In this document: piece by piece, positions 1-9,900 of the stretch | Layout: the number at the start of each line of letters is the position of its first letter | Numbering within the stretch: the first letter of the stretch is position 1 | Source of the DNA: Neostapfia colusana | Lineage: Eukaryota > Streptophyta > Magnoliopsida > Poales > Poaceae | Assembly: GCA_030760725.1 (NCBI GenBank) | Contig: JASWHV010000013.1 | Location: 39,714,699-39,778,698 of the forward strand | Direction: 5' to 3' | DNA length: 64,000 bases | Made by a program: the position numbers and the translations under genes | Notes under the pieces: generated by a model | Database searches by the model: none | What the model was told of the DNA's origin: nothing | What the model saw: only the letters and a program-made list of their open reading frames with translations

Positions 1-1
1 A

Positions 2-1405
2 AAGGAAATGATCCGACAAGGAATAGAGAAGGACTTCAAGGAAGACGAGAACGGTACGCTTTGGCTAAGAAAAAGGATTTGTGTGCCCAACGTGAAGCAC
101 ATCCGCGACACGATATTAAAAGAGGCACATGACTCATTTTATTCCATACATCCCGGAAGTACCAAGATGTACAAGGACCTGAAGACTTGTTATTGGTGGG
201 ATGATATGAAGAGGGACATAGCCGAGTATGTTGCCCTATGCGACACATGCCAACGGGTGAAGGCCGAACATCAAAGACCCGCTGGATTGTTGCAACCCTT
301 GAAGGTACTCGAGTGGAAGTGGAAAGACATCAGTATGGATTTCATTGTCGGATTGCCACGTACTCGGTCGGGTTACGACTCAATCTGGGTTATCGTGGAC
401 CGAATGACGAAAACAACCCATTTTCTTTCTGTTAAGACCGCGTACAACGTTACACAACTAGCCGAGCTGTACATGGAGCAAATCGTGTGCCATCATGGAG
501 TCCCGAAGAGAATAATCTCAGATCAGGGTTCTCAGTTTACCTCTAGGTTTTGGAGGAAGCCGCATGAGGCTATGGGTACACGACTGGATTTTAGCTCCGC
601 CTACCATCCGCAAACCGATGGACAAACCGAAAGGACAAACCAAATTTTGGAAGACATGTTGAGAGCTTGTGCCTTGAAACATGGGCGTAGTTGGGATAGG
701 AGCTTGCCGTACGCGGAATTCTCCTATAACAACAGCTATCAAGCTAGCTTGAAGATGTCACCTTTCGAAGCATTGTACGGTAGACGGTGTAGAACACCGT
801 TTTTTTGGGACGAAACTGGAGAGAACCAAGTGTTTGGACCGGAAGTGCTACAAGAAGCTGAGAAGCAGGTCCAAACAATACGGGAGAACTTGAAGGCTGC
901 TCAGTCACGCCAAAAGGGCTATGCGGACAATAGGCGAATAAAGTTGACTTTCGAAGTAAGAGACTTCGTATACCTTAAGGTATGGCCTATCCGTGGTCAA
1001 CGATGTTTCAACGTCAAAGGCAAGCTAGCACCTTGCTATGTTGGGCCATTTAAGATTTTAAACAAGCGAGGAGAAGTAGTCATTAAACTAGAGCTCCCGA
1101 CACACCTCTCCGACGTGCATCACGTGTTTCATGTATCCCAGCTCAAGAAGTGCTTGAGAGTACCTGAAGAGCAAGTACCAATGGATGAACTTGAACTTCA
1201 AGAGGATCTGACCTATGCAGAGCACCCTGTCCGAATTTTGGACGTAAAAGAGAGGGTCACTTGGAACAAAGTGATCCGAAGGTGCAAGGTACAAAGGAGA
1301 CATCACACCGAAGCTGAAGCCACCTGGGAGCGTGAAGAAGACATCAAGATAGAGTTTCCTCATCTATTCTCTACTAACGAATCTAGAGGGCGAGATTCAA
1401 TTTAA
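2..1405 (+). CDS. gag-pol polyprotein, C-terminal part: integrase and chromodomain-like tail (5' partial)
   Basis: Continuous reading frame from the window edge to a TAA at 1403-1405. In order it shows the HHCC zinc finger (EAHDS...SIHPGS...CDTCQRVKAEH), the integrase catalytic core with DDE residues (SMDFI; SDQGSQF; HPQTDGQTERT), the GPF/KILN module (YVGPFKIL), VFHVSQLKKCL, and a chromodomain-like end (WEREEDIKIEFPHLF). The enzyme inserts element cDNA into chromosomes, and the tail is thought to steer chromoviruses to heterochromatin. The frame is open over its visible length, unlike the equivalent region of element C, which has a stop at 44328 and a frameshift near 45185. Some unusual residues (RKPHEAMG, VWPIRGQ, KVQRRHH) suggest mild decay. 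Upstream gag, protease and RT are outside the window. Confidence 0.93.
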   Translation, partial: KEMIRQGIEKDFKEDENGTLWLRKRICVPNVKHIRDTILKEAHDSFYSIHPGSTKMYKDLKTCYWWDDMKRDIAEYVALCDTCQRVKAEHQRPAGLLQPLKVLEWKWKDISMDFIVGLPRTRSGYDSIWVIVDRMTKTTHFLSVKTAYNVTQLAELYMEQIVCHHGVPKRIISDQGSQFTSRFWRKPHEAMGTRLDFSSAYHPQTDGQTERTNQILEDMLRACALKHGRSWDRSLPYAEFSYNNSYQASLKMSPFEALYGRRCRTPFFWDETGENQVFGPEVLQEAEKQVQTIRENLKAAQSRQKGYADNRRIKLTFEVRDFVYLKVWPIRGQRCFNVKGKLAPCYVGPFKILNKRGEVVIKLELPTHLSDVHHVFHVSQLKKCLRVPEEQVPMDELELQEDLTYAEHPVRILDVKERVTWNKVIRRCKVQRRHHTEAEATWEREEDIKIEFPHLFSTNESRGRDSI

Positions 1406-1559
1406 GGGGGGGTAGATTTGTGACACCCTCATTTTTTATTTCCTCATGTATTCATGTTTCATGTAGAAAAACATTTTAAAATAAGTTGAAACAGAGAAAG
1501 AATCAGAAAGATAGCCAAAAAGAGCCGATTCCAGTTCACCGAGAGCGCTCAAGACAACT

Positions 1560-2125
1560 CCCGCGGCCCGCTGACCACGTGGTGTGTTCGGAGCTCATCT
1601 CCGCAAAGGGGGAGATGTCCGCCGCTAAACAAGCTACGTGGCATGCTCGGGGCTCATCCCCGCGAAGGGGAAGAGGTCCGACCCCGTGGGACACGTGTTG
1701 CCCCCGGAGCTAGCCTCTGTAGAGGAGCGAGGCCAGTCCTGTAGGACACGTGTCGGCTGCGGAGCTAGTCACCGCGGAAAATAGAGGACCAGCTGCGCGG
1801 GAGGCGTGTCGCTCTCGGAGCTCACCTCCGAGAGGTCCGGCCCCGCTAGACACGTGTCGCTCTCAGAGCTCACCTCCAAGAGGTCCGGTCCTACTGGACA
1901 CGTGTCACCTCCAGAGCTCATCTCTGGAAGGTCCGTCACTGTTAGACATGTGTCAACCTCGGAGCTCGTCTCTGAGGAGAAAGGACGCGTGGCGCACGCG
2001 GAGCTGGCCTCTGAGGAGAGGGAGGTCTCCCCCGCCTGACACGCGGCACAACAAGAGCTCGCCTCTGTGGAAAATGGAAGCTCAGGCCTCCGCAGGACAC
2101 GTGGAGCCTCCGGAGCTCATCACCA
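1560..2125 (+). repeat. Degenerate GC-rich tandem array with CACGTG cores in U3 of LTR A
   Basis: Roughly nine diverged units of about 55-65 bp. Each follows the pattern CGGAGCTCACCTC(C/T)GAG, then AGGTCCGG, then GACACGTGTC. Perfect CACGTG hexamers are visible near 1576, 1690, 1746, 1849, 1898 and 2096. CACGTG is the plant G-box/ABRE core bound by bZIP and bHLH factors, and the array lies 200-750 bp upstream of the TATA box, so a promoter or enhancer role is a reasonable inference. Frames open across the array (for example 1750-2130) are products of the repeat and not genes. Confidence 0.75.
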
Positions 2126-2312
2126 TGTAAGGACGCGATTCTGAAGCGGTTTTTTCTGTACGCGTGGGAATCCCCGGTACTGAGGAAACCGACACGATTT
2201 CCACAATATTACTGCACCAAATCAATTGAAGATAAGTTGTTAAGATTCAAAAACAATTTGAATAGGACTCTCATTCGAATTCCGATCAGATTAGGACTCT
2301 TCTCTTCCCGAT

Positions 2313-2320
2313 TATAAATA
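2313..2320 (+). promoter_or_regulatory. TATA box of LTR A
   Basis: TATAAATA in the context CCCGATTATAAATAGAACCC. The same sequence occurs at the same place in both LTRs of element C (38242-38249 and 53111-53118). Transcription would start about 30 bp downstream, which defines the U3/R border. Confidence 0.7.
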
Positions 2321-2821
2321 GAACCCAGAACCTTTGGCCAAAACCACGTACTTCTTTTTCACCTCTGAGCCGACAACTTAGAGCCCTAGCCCCAGCTCGC
2401 CGAGTAAACCCTTCGCCGGAGTTCAGTCCCAAAGATCGCCGGAGGAGCCCCGACGATCTGTCTTGCTAGGAGAAGGACCACGAGACCAAGAAGAACGTAA
2501 GGTAGGTCTCCAATACCACCTTACGACATCATCGCGTTTTCTTTGCATCTGTTCTTCTATCCTTTCGAACAGAAGCTTTTTCATGGACAGATCACGTGTT
2601 GATAGGTTTGATCTAAAGACAAAATCATCAACACGTCCACATTTGATCCGAACACCTTTGTTCATTGTAAAAGCCATGCAAACATGCAAGAACACGTATG
2701 AATAGATCTAATAAAAAAACTGCACCATAGGATTAGCATGCATATGCATCATCGCATCCTGATTAGAGTTTGTGCATGATATTGATTGCTATGAATCTTG
2801 TATGTGCGTGATCGCGTATAG

Positions 2822-4218
2822 AAGGACAAGCTCAGGGAGCTGTCTACGACGAGCTGCAACAACAAGGTTTCGAGATCCAAGAGCAACCGGAACCACAAGA
2901 ACAAGGCAAGTGCCCCTTGACCATATTGATCCTATGTTTTGGAAAACTGTTCTGTTGCGAAAAGGTGCGAGTGCTTGAGTCAATATGATAAGAAACCCTT
3001 TGATAGGAGTTTACTAGTTTTGTTAAACCACCCTTGTCACTGGGAAAGTTACAGAGTCGGGTATGATTTTTGCTTTTATGCTTCGCCGAGTCCATGGGAT
3101 ATGGGAAGCGAGATATTTGTGTCTATCTAACTGCACTCGTAAGGATAATGAGAAACTGATGTTGTTAATGAACGTGAATCGGAGGGAGATCCAGGCAAGC
3201 CTGGGTTTGTGAATGAGGTAGAATGAGATGGTGGTTACTTGCCGTAGATCTAAGGACCGGTTCATGCGAGCCATGCCAGGATAACAGTGCCACCACAAGT
3301 CCAAGTATGGGTGCGGCTTAGCTGAGTAATTAGGTAAGTTACTAGATTGTTATGGACCGTGGAAGGCGCGGGGAATGGGAGTCGAGTGAGGACTGCCCTG
3401 GGAACTGCATGGCACAAGAGGGGGCCCGTGGGTGGGAGAATTGGAGATTCTAGCCTGCCGGTGAAACCTTAGTGAGTCCATACATCTAGTAACCCCTTTG
3501 TAAAGTCTATTTTGTGATCTCTTGGCCATACACCGACGGTTGTGTATTGATATAATGGAGGTTCTGCAGTCGCCGATGGGTGACGAAATCACAAACTTGT
3601 GGGTAAAGTGGTACAAACTCTGCAGAGTCTTAAAATTATCATGATAGCCGAGCTTACGGTCACGAGCGCCTGGACAACCCACATGATTAGTTGGGATGGT
3701 TTTTGGAAGGTTATGGTTGGTTTTGGTTTGGTTTTTTTGGGACTGTTGAGTTCGGGTAATGAGATTGGTTGCAGGACTGTTGAGTCATGGCAACGAGATT
3801 TGGTCTCGGTATGAGACAGATTTGAATGGTAGCGAATACAAGATGATATTCGTGAGATGGTAGCGAATACGAGATGGTATTTGTGAGATGGTAGCGAATA
3901 CGAGAAGGTATTCGTGAGCAAAGATGAAAGTTGATTAATGTCTGGTTGAGACATGGAAAGTGATGAGACATAATGGAGGTATGTTGGTATTTTAATACAT
4001 GTTGGGATTACATTCACTTAAAGCTAAGTTGTTGTTTTTATCGTGTTTTGAGAAATAAACTTTGCTTTCTGCAATGAACCATTTTATACCTTCCTTGTTG
4101 TGAGCTACATATCATATTTTCCCGCACTTGCTGAGTACATCATTGTGCTCAAACTTCCATGATTACTTCATCATTAGCTATAGGAGAAGATTACTATGAA
4201 GACCAAGAGGAGCCTTAG
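2822..4218 (+). other. Two-exon acidic peptide cassette in LTR A (predicted, spliced)
   Basis: First segment 2822-2905 (84 nt) follows TATAG and ends in CAAG before GCAAGTGCC, an AG|GCAAGT-type GC donor. It reads open in one frame and includes VYDELQQQGFEIQEQPEP. Second segment 4184-4218 follows the acceptor GCTATAG and reads EDYYEDQEEP then TAG. Removing 2906-4183 (1278 nt) joins them in frame, phase 1. A leader exon from the TATA box to about 2498 would feed the first segment, also in phase 1, but it contains no ATG. The same arrangement is present in LTRs of B, C, E and F. Coding status is an inference; no function is known to me. Confidence 0.45.
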
Positions 4219-4481
4219 GCGTGTAATCTGTCCTCAACCTTGCCTGTGGAATGGATGGAGCCGCTGCTGCTTCTTAGATTGCTTCCGCACTAGAATAAAG
4301 ACTTCCGCTGTCAGCATGAGTCCAAGACTCATGAAACTTTGTAATAAACCATGTTATTCGTGGTTATATATATTCTGAAATTCAGTTTGTGGATGATATG
4401 TATATGTGTGATGAACATCCTGGACACACATATGCACCAGTTCTCGGTTCCGTGGTTTTCCACAGAATTGAGGGCGTCACA

Positions 4482-5565
4482 CCAGTAGATTAGGCCTTTG
4501 CATTGTTGATCATGAGTTATTCGAGTGATAGAGTGTAAACATACTAATTTCTCCTTTTGCAGCATATTGATATGATGAGATTATGCATGATGATGTTGCC
4601 CTATTTATGTTGCACAGTTGGGGAGAGCATGAGTTGAGACCGGGCCGAAGGGTTAGTGTTGTTGTAAGCGCTATCATGGTGGTAGACTTACAGCGAGTAC
4701 TATCAAGATGATAGGCTCGTGGTTTGAGTATGGAGGCTGCCCTGGTGAGCCTTAAGGACCGAGTTATTTTGACATCTCACCTAACTTTCTTCGGTATGAC
4801 CACATGACCCTGTATGGGCGAAGCTTAGCTTAACTCTAGTGGCTAGCCCGACAGTCGCCCACGGTGGAGAGAGAGAGATATGCATTTATGAGTGAAAATT
4901 GAGATGATATTGAGATAAGTCATGACACTGGGTTGGGTACGACTGGTCTGGGTGATGTTTTGACTGGGTGTCGGTTATGGAGGGTTTACTTTGATGGTCC
5001 GTGCGTGTGGGTACAACGTACAACCTCTGCAGAGCGTAGAATCCGTTCGGATGGTCGTGTCCTCGGCATAGGACAGGTTATGGTGTGGTCCTAACAACTA
5101 GGAAGCCACCTGTTGTGAGAATGAGGTGAGATATGTCTCTGGATGAGTTATTTGGTTGCATTTAGTTGCATTAGGTTGCATCACTCTTAGTGTTGTGCAT
5201 TGCATCTATGTTTGTTTCATTCCCCTCCCAAAGGGCGAGGTGGAGCTTGGTGAGTACTTTTGTACTCAACTATTTCTGATATCTTCAGAGGAACCTGACT
5301 TCAACCCGAAGGACTTCGAGTAGGGTCGCATCCACACCCAAGGTGCTACCGTGGAACCATGTACGAGAAGGAGCTAGTCGTCCATGTTTTTATGTCGTTA
5401 GTCATCCTTATGTTAGTCCTTATTATTGTTGTACTAAAGTGTATGCCGTTGTAACAAAGCTCTGTATGGTTGTGGTTCCACTTGTGTTGTAATATTATGT
5501 ACCGAACTCTGTTTCTGGCATAATATTACATGTTTTGTTCCGATCTTATGGGTCGAGACGCTTCA
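4482..5565 (+). repeat. 5' LTR of element B, 3' portion only
   Basis: Matches 12803-13877 of the 3' LTR almost base for base, beginning CCAGTAGATTAGGCC and ending GGGTCGAGACGCTTCA. The last exon of the LTR cassette is present at 5289-5323, where it follows TATCTTCAG and reads EPDFNPKDFE then TAG. The inverted motif TGAGTAC...GTACTCA lies just upstream (5251-5268). Confidence 0.9.
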
Positions 5566-5567
5566 AG

Positions 5568-5580
5568 TGTTATCAGAGCC
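5568..5580 (+). promoter_or_regulatory. Primer-binding site of element B (initiator Met-tRNA type)
   Basis: TGTTATCAGAGCC lies two bases after the LTR end and differs by one base from the usual TGGTATCAGAGCC, which is complementary to the 3' end of plant initiator tRNA-Met. Confidence 0.75.
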
Positions 5581-5722
5581 ATACTTGGCTGTAGGATGCG
5601 TATCCTAGTACTTGAGTGACCGTAGGAGACCGTAAAATAGTTGGCCTGTAGGAAACCTGGACCGTAGAGCCTTGGTGATAGGTTTTGCTCTCATCTAATC
5701 CTTATGCCCTGTTCTAAGCCAG

Positions 5723-6580
5723 ATGGCCGACGACCGTATCACCACCTTCTGCATCAACGAAGATGGCTTCCCCAAGGTGCTCTATGCCGCCACGGCGCGA
5801 CTTAGTATTCCAGACCGTCCGGAGTACGTGGGTCATGAGTTCGCAGAGCATGGCATCGAAAGCTGCGAGGTCACTGTGCACATCGGTGCCAGTAAGAGGT
5901 TCCCGGACATGAAGCCATGTAATGTCTCCGCCACTGGATGCCGCATGAAAGATACGTGCCAATTGGCGGCCCGCAAAGCCCTGAAATACCTTTGCCACAT
6001 GTTTGACTGGCATTTGGGTTCCATACCCATGAAGTACTTCCCACCACTGGATCGTTGTCGTCCCGCATGGATGGCGAGGATCCACAACTTGGAAGGCCTC
6101 GGGTCGACCAAATACGACCCCACCATTGTCGCCATGTCCGGTTATTTATTGAGCCTGGACGACTTGTGCGACCAGCTGAACCAGCGCATGAAGACCCTTG
6201 TCGAGCGTGCTGAGACATTGGAGACCCGTTGACAAAAGGCTAAGCTAGCACTAGCGCAGGCCGAAGCCCGGGTTGCCAGTGCCGAAAGTCGTGTCGCCTT
6301 GGTCGAGGAGAACCTTAGGGAGCAGGTCGATCGCCACAGCCAGCTGCTTAGGGGTGTCTACCTCATAGACCAGGCCAAGCGGAAGGACCTTCAGGGAGGT
6401 GCAATGACGGATCCACTGATCCTAGAAGGGACTCCAGCATATCACATATCCAACCCCCGTAGGAGGATTTGTGAGCCCGTGCCACCTACCCCTCCGACCT
6501 CACCTCGCGGGACCAACGAAGACCCTGAAGACCAGGATGTAGGACCCAGTAGCCAGGCAGAGGTCCCGGCTGACCCTTAA
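5723..6580 (+). pseudogene. ORF0 of element B, 286 codons with one in-frame TGA
   Basis: Starts MADDRITTFCINEDGFP at 5723, has one in-frame TGA at 6230-6232, and continues in the same frame to TAA at 6578-6580. The first 140 residues look globular (EYVGHEFAEHGIESCEVTVH; ARKALKYLCHMF; PMKYFPP). Residues about 146-210 have heptad-like Leu/Ala/Glu spacing that suggests a coiled coil, and the C-terminus is Pro/Glu-rich. It lies between primer site and gag in the same orientation. An extra ORF (orf0) before gag has been described in rice RIRE3/RIRE8-type elements, to my recollection. Element E has a different ORF in the same place with a similar plan. Function unknown. The single stop is consistent with the decay of the downstream gag-pol. 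Confidence 0.75.
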
Positions 6581-6959
6581 GGGAACGGACCCAGGGACGA
6601 CATGCACTATATATCTTATACCCGCTTTCCTGAATGCATGAATGCTTGGTGTGTTGCTTGCAATGTTTGATGTTTGCGTGAATTGTGTGGTATAAAACTA
6701 TATATGTGTATTTAGATACACATAGTAAAATAGTAAATATAACAATAATAAAAGACAATAAGCATAACTAATTTTGACGCACCATAGTAATAATAATAAG
6801 AAGAAAATCTAAACCCATCAATTCCCTTACCACATATGCCTCACCACTCGAGCCGAGCCACAAATGGACACGAGGCGAACTAGGGACTGCGAGAGATTCC
6901 GCCTGCACTTCACGAGTATGAGACAGCGGAGAGTGCACCTGTCCGGCTACATCCCCAAG
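6581..6959 (+). other. AT-rich spacer between ORF0 and gag of element B
   Basis: About 200 bp of A/T-rich sequence (6600-6820, with AATAATAATAAGAAG) followed by 140 bp that probably held the start of gag, since gag-like residues (RLLEILGNT) appear at about 7000. No start codon or other signal could be assigned. Confidence 0.5.
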
Positions 6960-9900
6960 CACCTACCTGTGATCTGACTACCATTCTGGACCGCCAGACT
7001 CGACTCCTCGAGATACTTGGGAACACCCTGGCTGTTCGGAACAACAATGGTCTCAACAACCATCAGCCGGCGCCGTAGAACAATCACTAGATCGCAGACT
7101 TCAATAAGATGAACCCGCCCAAGTTTTCTGGATCTGAGGACCCTATTGAGGCGGATGACTGGCTAAGAGAGATTGAGATGAAACTTGAGGTTGTGCATGT
7201 GGATGAGCAAGATAAGGTTCTGCTTGCAGTCCAACAACTGAGAGGATCTGCTTTAGCTTGGTGGCACAGCTACAGAGAGATGCATCCAAATGCCAGGACC
7301 ATGATATAGGATGAGTTTGTGAAGTTGTTTTGAGAGCAACACATCCCAAGTAGCATTGTGAAGCTAAAGAGAAAAGAGTTTATGAACCTTAAACAGAAGG
7401 GTCTAACCGTGACGGAGTATCTACACAAGTTCACCGGGTTATCCCGCTATGACCCACACGCTGTGGATACAGAAGAGAAGAAGCAAGAAGCCTTTCTGCG
7501 TGGATTAAACACTGAGATAAGGAAATTTCTTGAAGCATCTGTTTATCCAAATTTCAGTACCCTTCTTAACAAGGCCATCACTATGGAAAAGAACATACAG
7601 GATGAGATATGGGAGAAGAAAAGAAAATTTGAGGACAAAAAGGTGTTCTAGCAGGTGAAATTTCATAGGACTAATCAAACTGTTTATTCAGTACATAGGG
7701 CCCAACAACTGACCTACTTTGTGCAGAAGATCCAACAACCTATTTACTCTGGGCAGATGGCTCATAGTGGTGTATCCTACAAAGCACCAACCACCACCTT
7801 CAAGCAACCGGTACAGCCTGCTAAATCACATGGCTCATTCCGTCCTCAGCAATCTGGGGTCAATCAGACTGGTGGTCGGAGGATCTGTTTCAGCTGACAT
7901 GAGCCTGGGCATATCGCCGTTAACTGCCCTTACAAGGTTAAGCCAACACCATCTGTCGTCTCCAACTCAGTTAACAGACCAATGCAACCAGCCGGAGGCA
8001 GCCGCAGAGCACCGTCAAGGACTCAACACTCCTTTGGAAAGGCCACAGTAAACCACGTCTACGCCGAAGAGGCAGATGCAACACAGGAGTTCTACTTGGT
8101 GAGTTCTTGGTTCAGTCAGTTTTGCCTTCAGTACTATTTGATTCTGGTGCATCGCATTCTTTTATATCATCACACTTCGTAGAGACACATGATATATCTA
8201 CGATAGCCCTTAAGAGGCCCTTAATGACTCTATCACCGGGAGGTTATATACCTAGCCACCTATGAGTTAATAACATCCATTTAAACCTAAGTGGGGTAGA
8301 GTTCTTGGTTAATCTAATAGTGCTTGACTCCCATGGGATAGATGTGATCCTTGGTATGGATTGGTTAGCCAAGTGCAATGGGAGTATAGCTTGTGCATAG
8401 AGGACTATGATAGTGACAAACCATGAAGGGAAGACTGTCACATGTCATGTCAAGACTAGCCTGTCTGAGCCAGTAGTAAATCACTTGAAGGCAGAAACAC
8501 CTCAGGAAGTGCCAGTGATTAAGGAGTATGTTGATGTGTTCCCTGAGGATTTGCTAGGCATGCCGCCAGGAAGAGAAGTGGAGTTCTCCATTGATCTAGT
8601 TCCTAGAACTGCCCCAATAGCTTAGAGGCCTTATAGAATGGCAGCGCCAGAACTAGACGAGTTAAAGAAACATTTAGATGAGTTGCAAGAGAAAGGGTAC
8701 GTAAGGCCTAGTGCATAACCATGGGACACACCAGTCCTCTTCGTAGAGAAAAAGGATGGAAGTAAGAGACTCTATGTAGATTACCGAGCTCTTAATGTGG
8801 TGACCATCAAGAAAAAATACCCTCTACCATGAAGAGATGATCTATTCAACCAGCTAAAGGGGGCCAAGTTTTTCTCAAAGATTGACTTGAGGTTTGGATA
8901 TCATCAAGTGAGGATTAAACTTGAAGATATACCTAAGACAGCATTTGTGGCTCACTACGGTCAGTTTGAGTTCACAGTGATGTCTTTTGGATTAACCAAT
9001 GCCCCTGCCTACTTCATGAACCTAATGAACTGGGTGTTGATGCAAGAGTTGGACAAGTTTGTTGTTGTCTTCATTGACGACATTCTAGTCTAATCACGAA
9101 GCGAAGCAGAGCACGCACAACACCTGCGTGTTGTTCTGGAGCGGCTCAGGAGCCATCAACTTTATGCCAAGTTCAGCAAATGTGAGTTTTGGTTACAGAA
9201 AGTTAGTTTTCTTGGGCATGAGCTGACAGCCGAGGGAGTTGCAATTGATCCAGAGAAGGTCAAAGCTGTATCACCTTGGAAGCAACCAACTTCGGTCTCG
9301 GAGATTCGTAGTTTTCTGGGTATGGCTGGTTATTATGAAGGTTCATCGAAGGATTTTCTAAGCTAGCCCTACCAATGACGGAACTACTCAAAAAGGATAA
9401 GAAGTTTGTGTGGACTGAAGCATGTGAGCGAAGTTTTCGTGAGTAGAAGGGAAGACTAACCACAGCCCCAGTCTTAGTCTTACCGGATATTCACAAGAGC
9501 TTCGTTATTTATTGTGATGCTTCTAGACACAGCCTAGGATGTGTGTTAATGCAAGAAGGACGAGTGGTTTCCTATGCCTCTCGTCAGTTAAGGCCGCATG
9601 AGCAGAACTACCCAACCCATGACTTGGAATTGGCTGCGGTAGTGCATGCTCTTAAGATTTGGAGACACTATCTGATCGGTAACAAGTGTGAAATCTACAC
9701 AGACCACAAGAGCCTCAAGTATATCTTTACCCAGCCTGATTTGAACCTAAGACGACAAAGATGGTTGGAACTAATTAAGGATTATGATGTGGAGATCCAC
9801 TGCCACCCGGGTAGAGCAAATGTTGTGGCAGACGCTCTCAGCAGGAAAGCATACTGTCATCACTTGGTGACTCAAGTACCACAACTGTGCGAGGAGATAA

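Larger units (their letters stand above)
1..4481 (+). mobile_element. Element A: 3' end of a Tekay/Del-type Ty3/gypsy chromovirus
   Basis: The window opens inside pol. What remains is the integrase and chromodomain-like tail (2-1405), a purine tract and a complete 3' LTR (1419-4481). The same family occurs nearly full length as element C (37430-55284), with close protein identity in integrase and the same LTR architecture. The LTR ends in GGGCGTCACA at 4481. The next base starts the middle of element B's LTR, so A sits inside B's 5' LTR. Its own 5' half lies upstream of the window. Lineage is inferred from the chromodomain-like C-terminus and the 3 kb LTR. Confidence 0.93.
1419..4481 (+). repeat. 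3' LTR of element A (3063 bp)
   Basis: Begins TGTGACACCC directly after the purine tract TTTAAGGGGGGGTAGATT and ends GGGCGTCACA, so it has the TG...CA form. It aligns by eye along its length with both LTRs of element C, which fixes the borders. It contains a GC-rich repeat array with CACGTG cores (about 1560-2125), a TATA box (2313-2320), a leader with a splice-donor-like AAGAAC|GTAAGG near 2498, and the two exon-like segments described separately. Confidence 0.93.

Noticed and set aside
1560..2125. Regularly spaced repeats that could suggest a CRISPR-like array (also 11578-12116 and 50704-51495)
   Set aside because: Units are diverged, contiguous tandem repeats without unique spacers, inside eukaryotic LTR elements.
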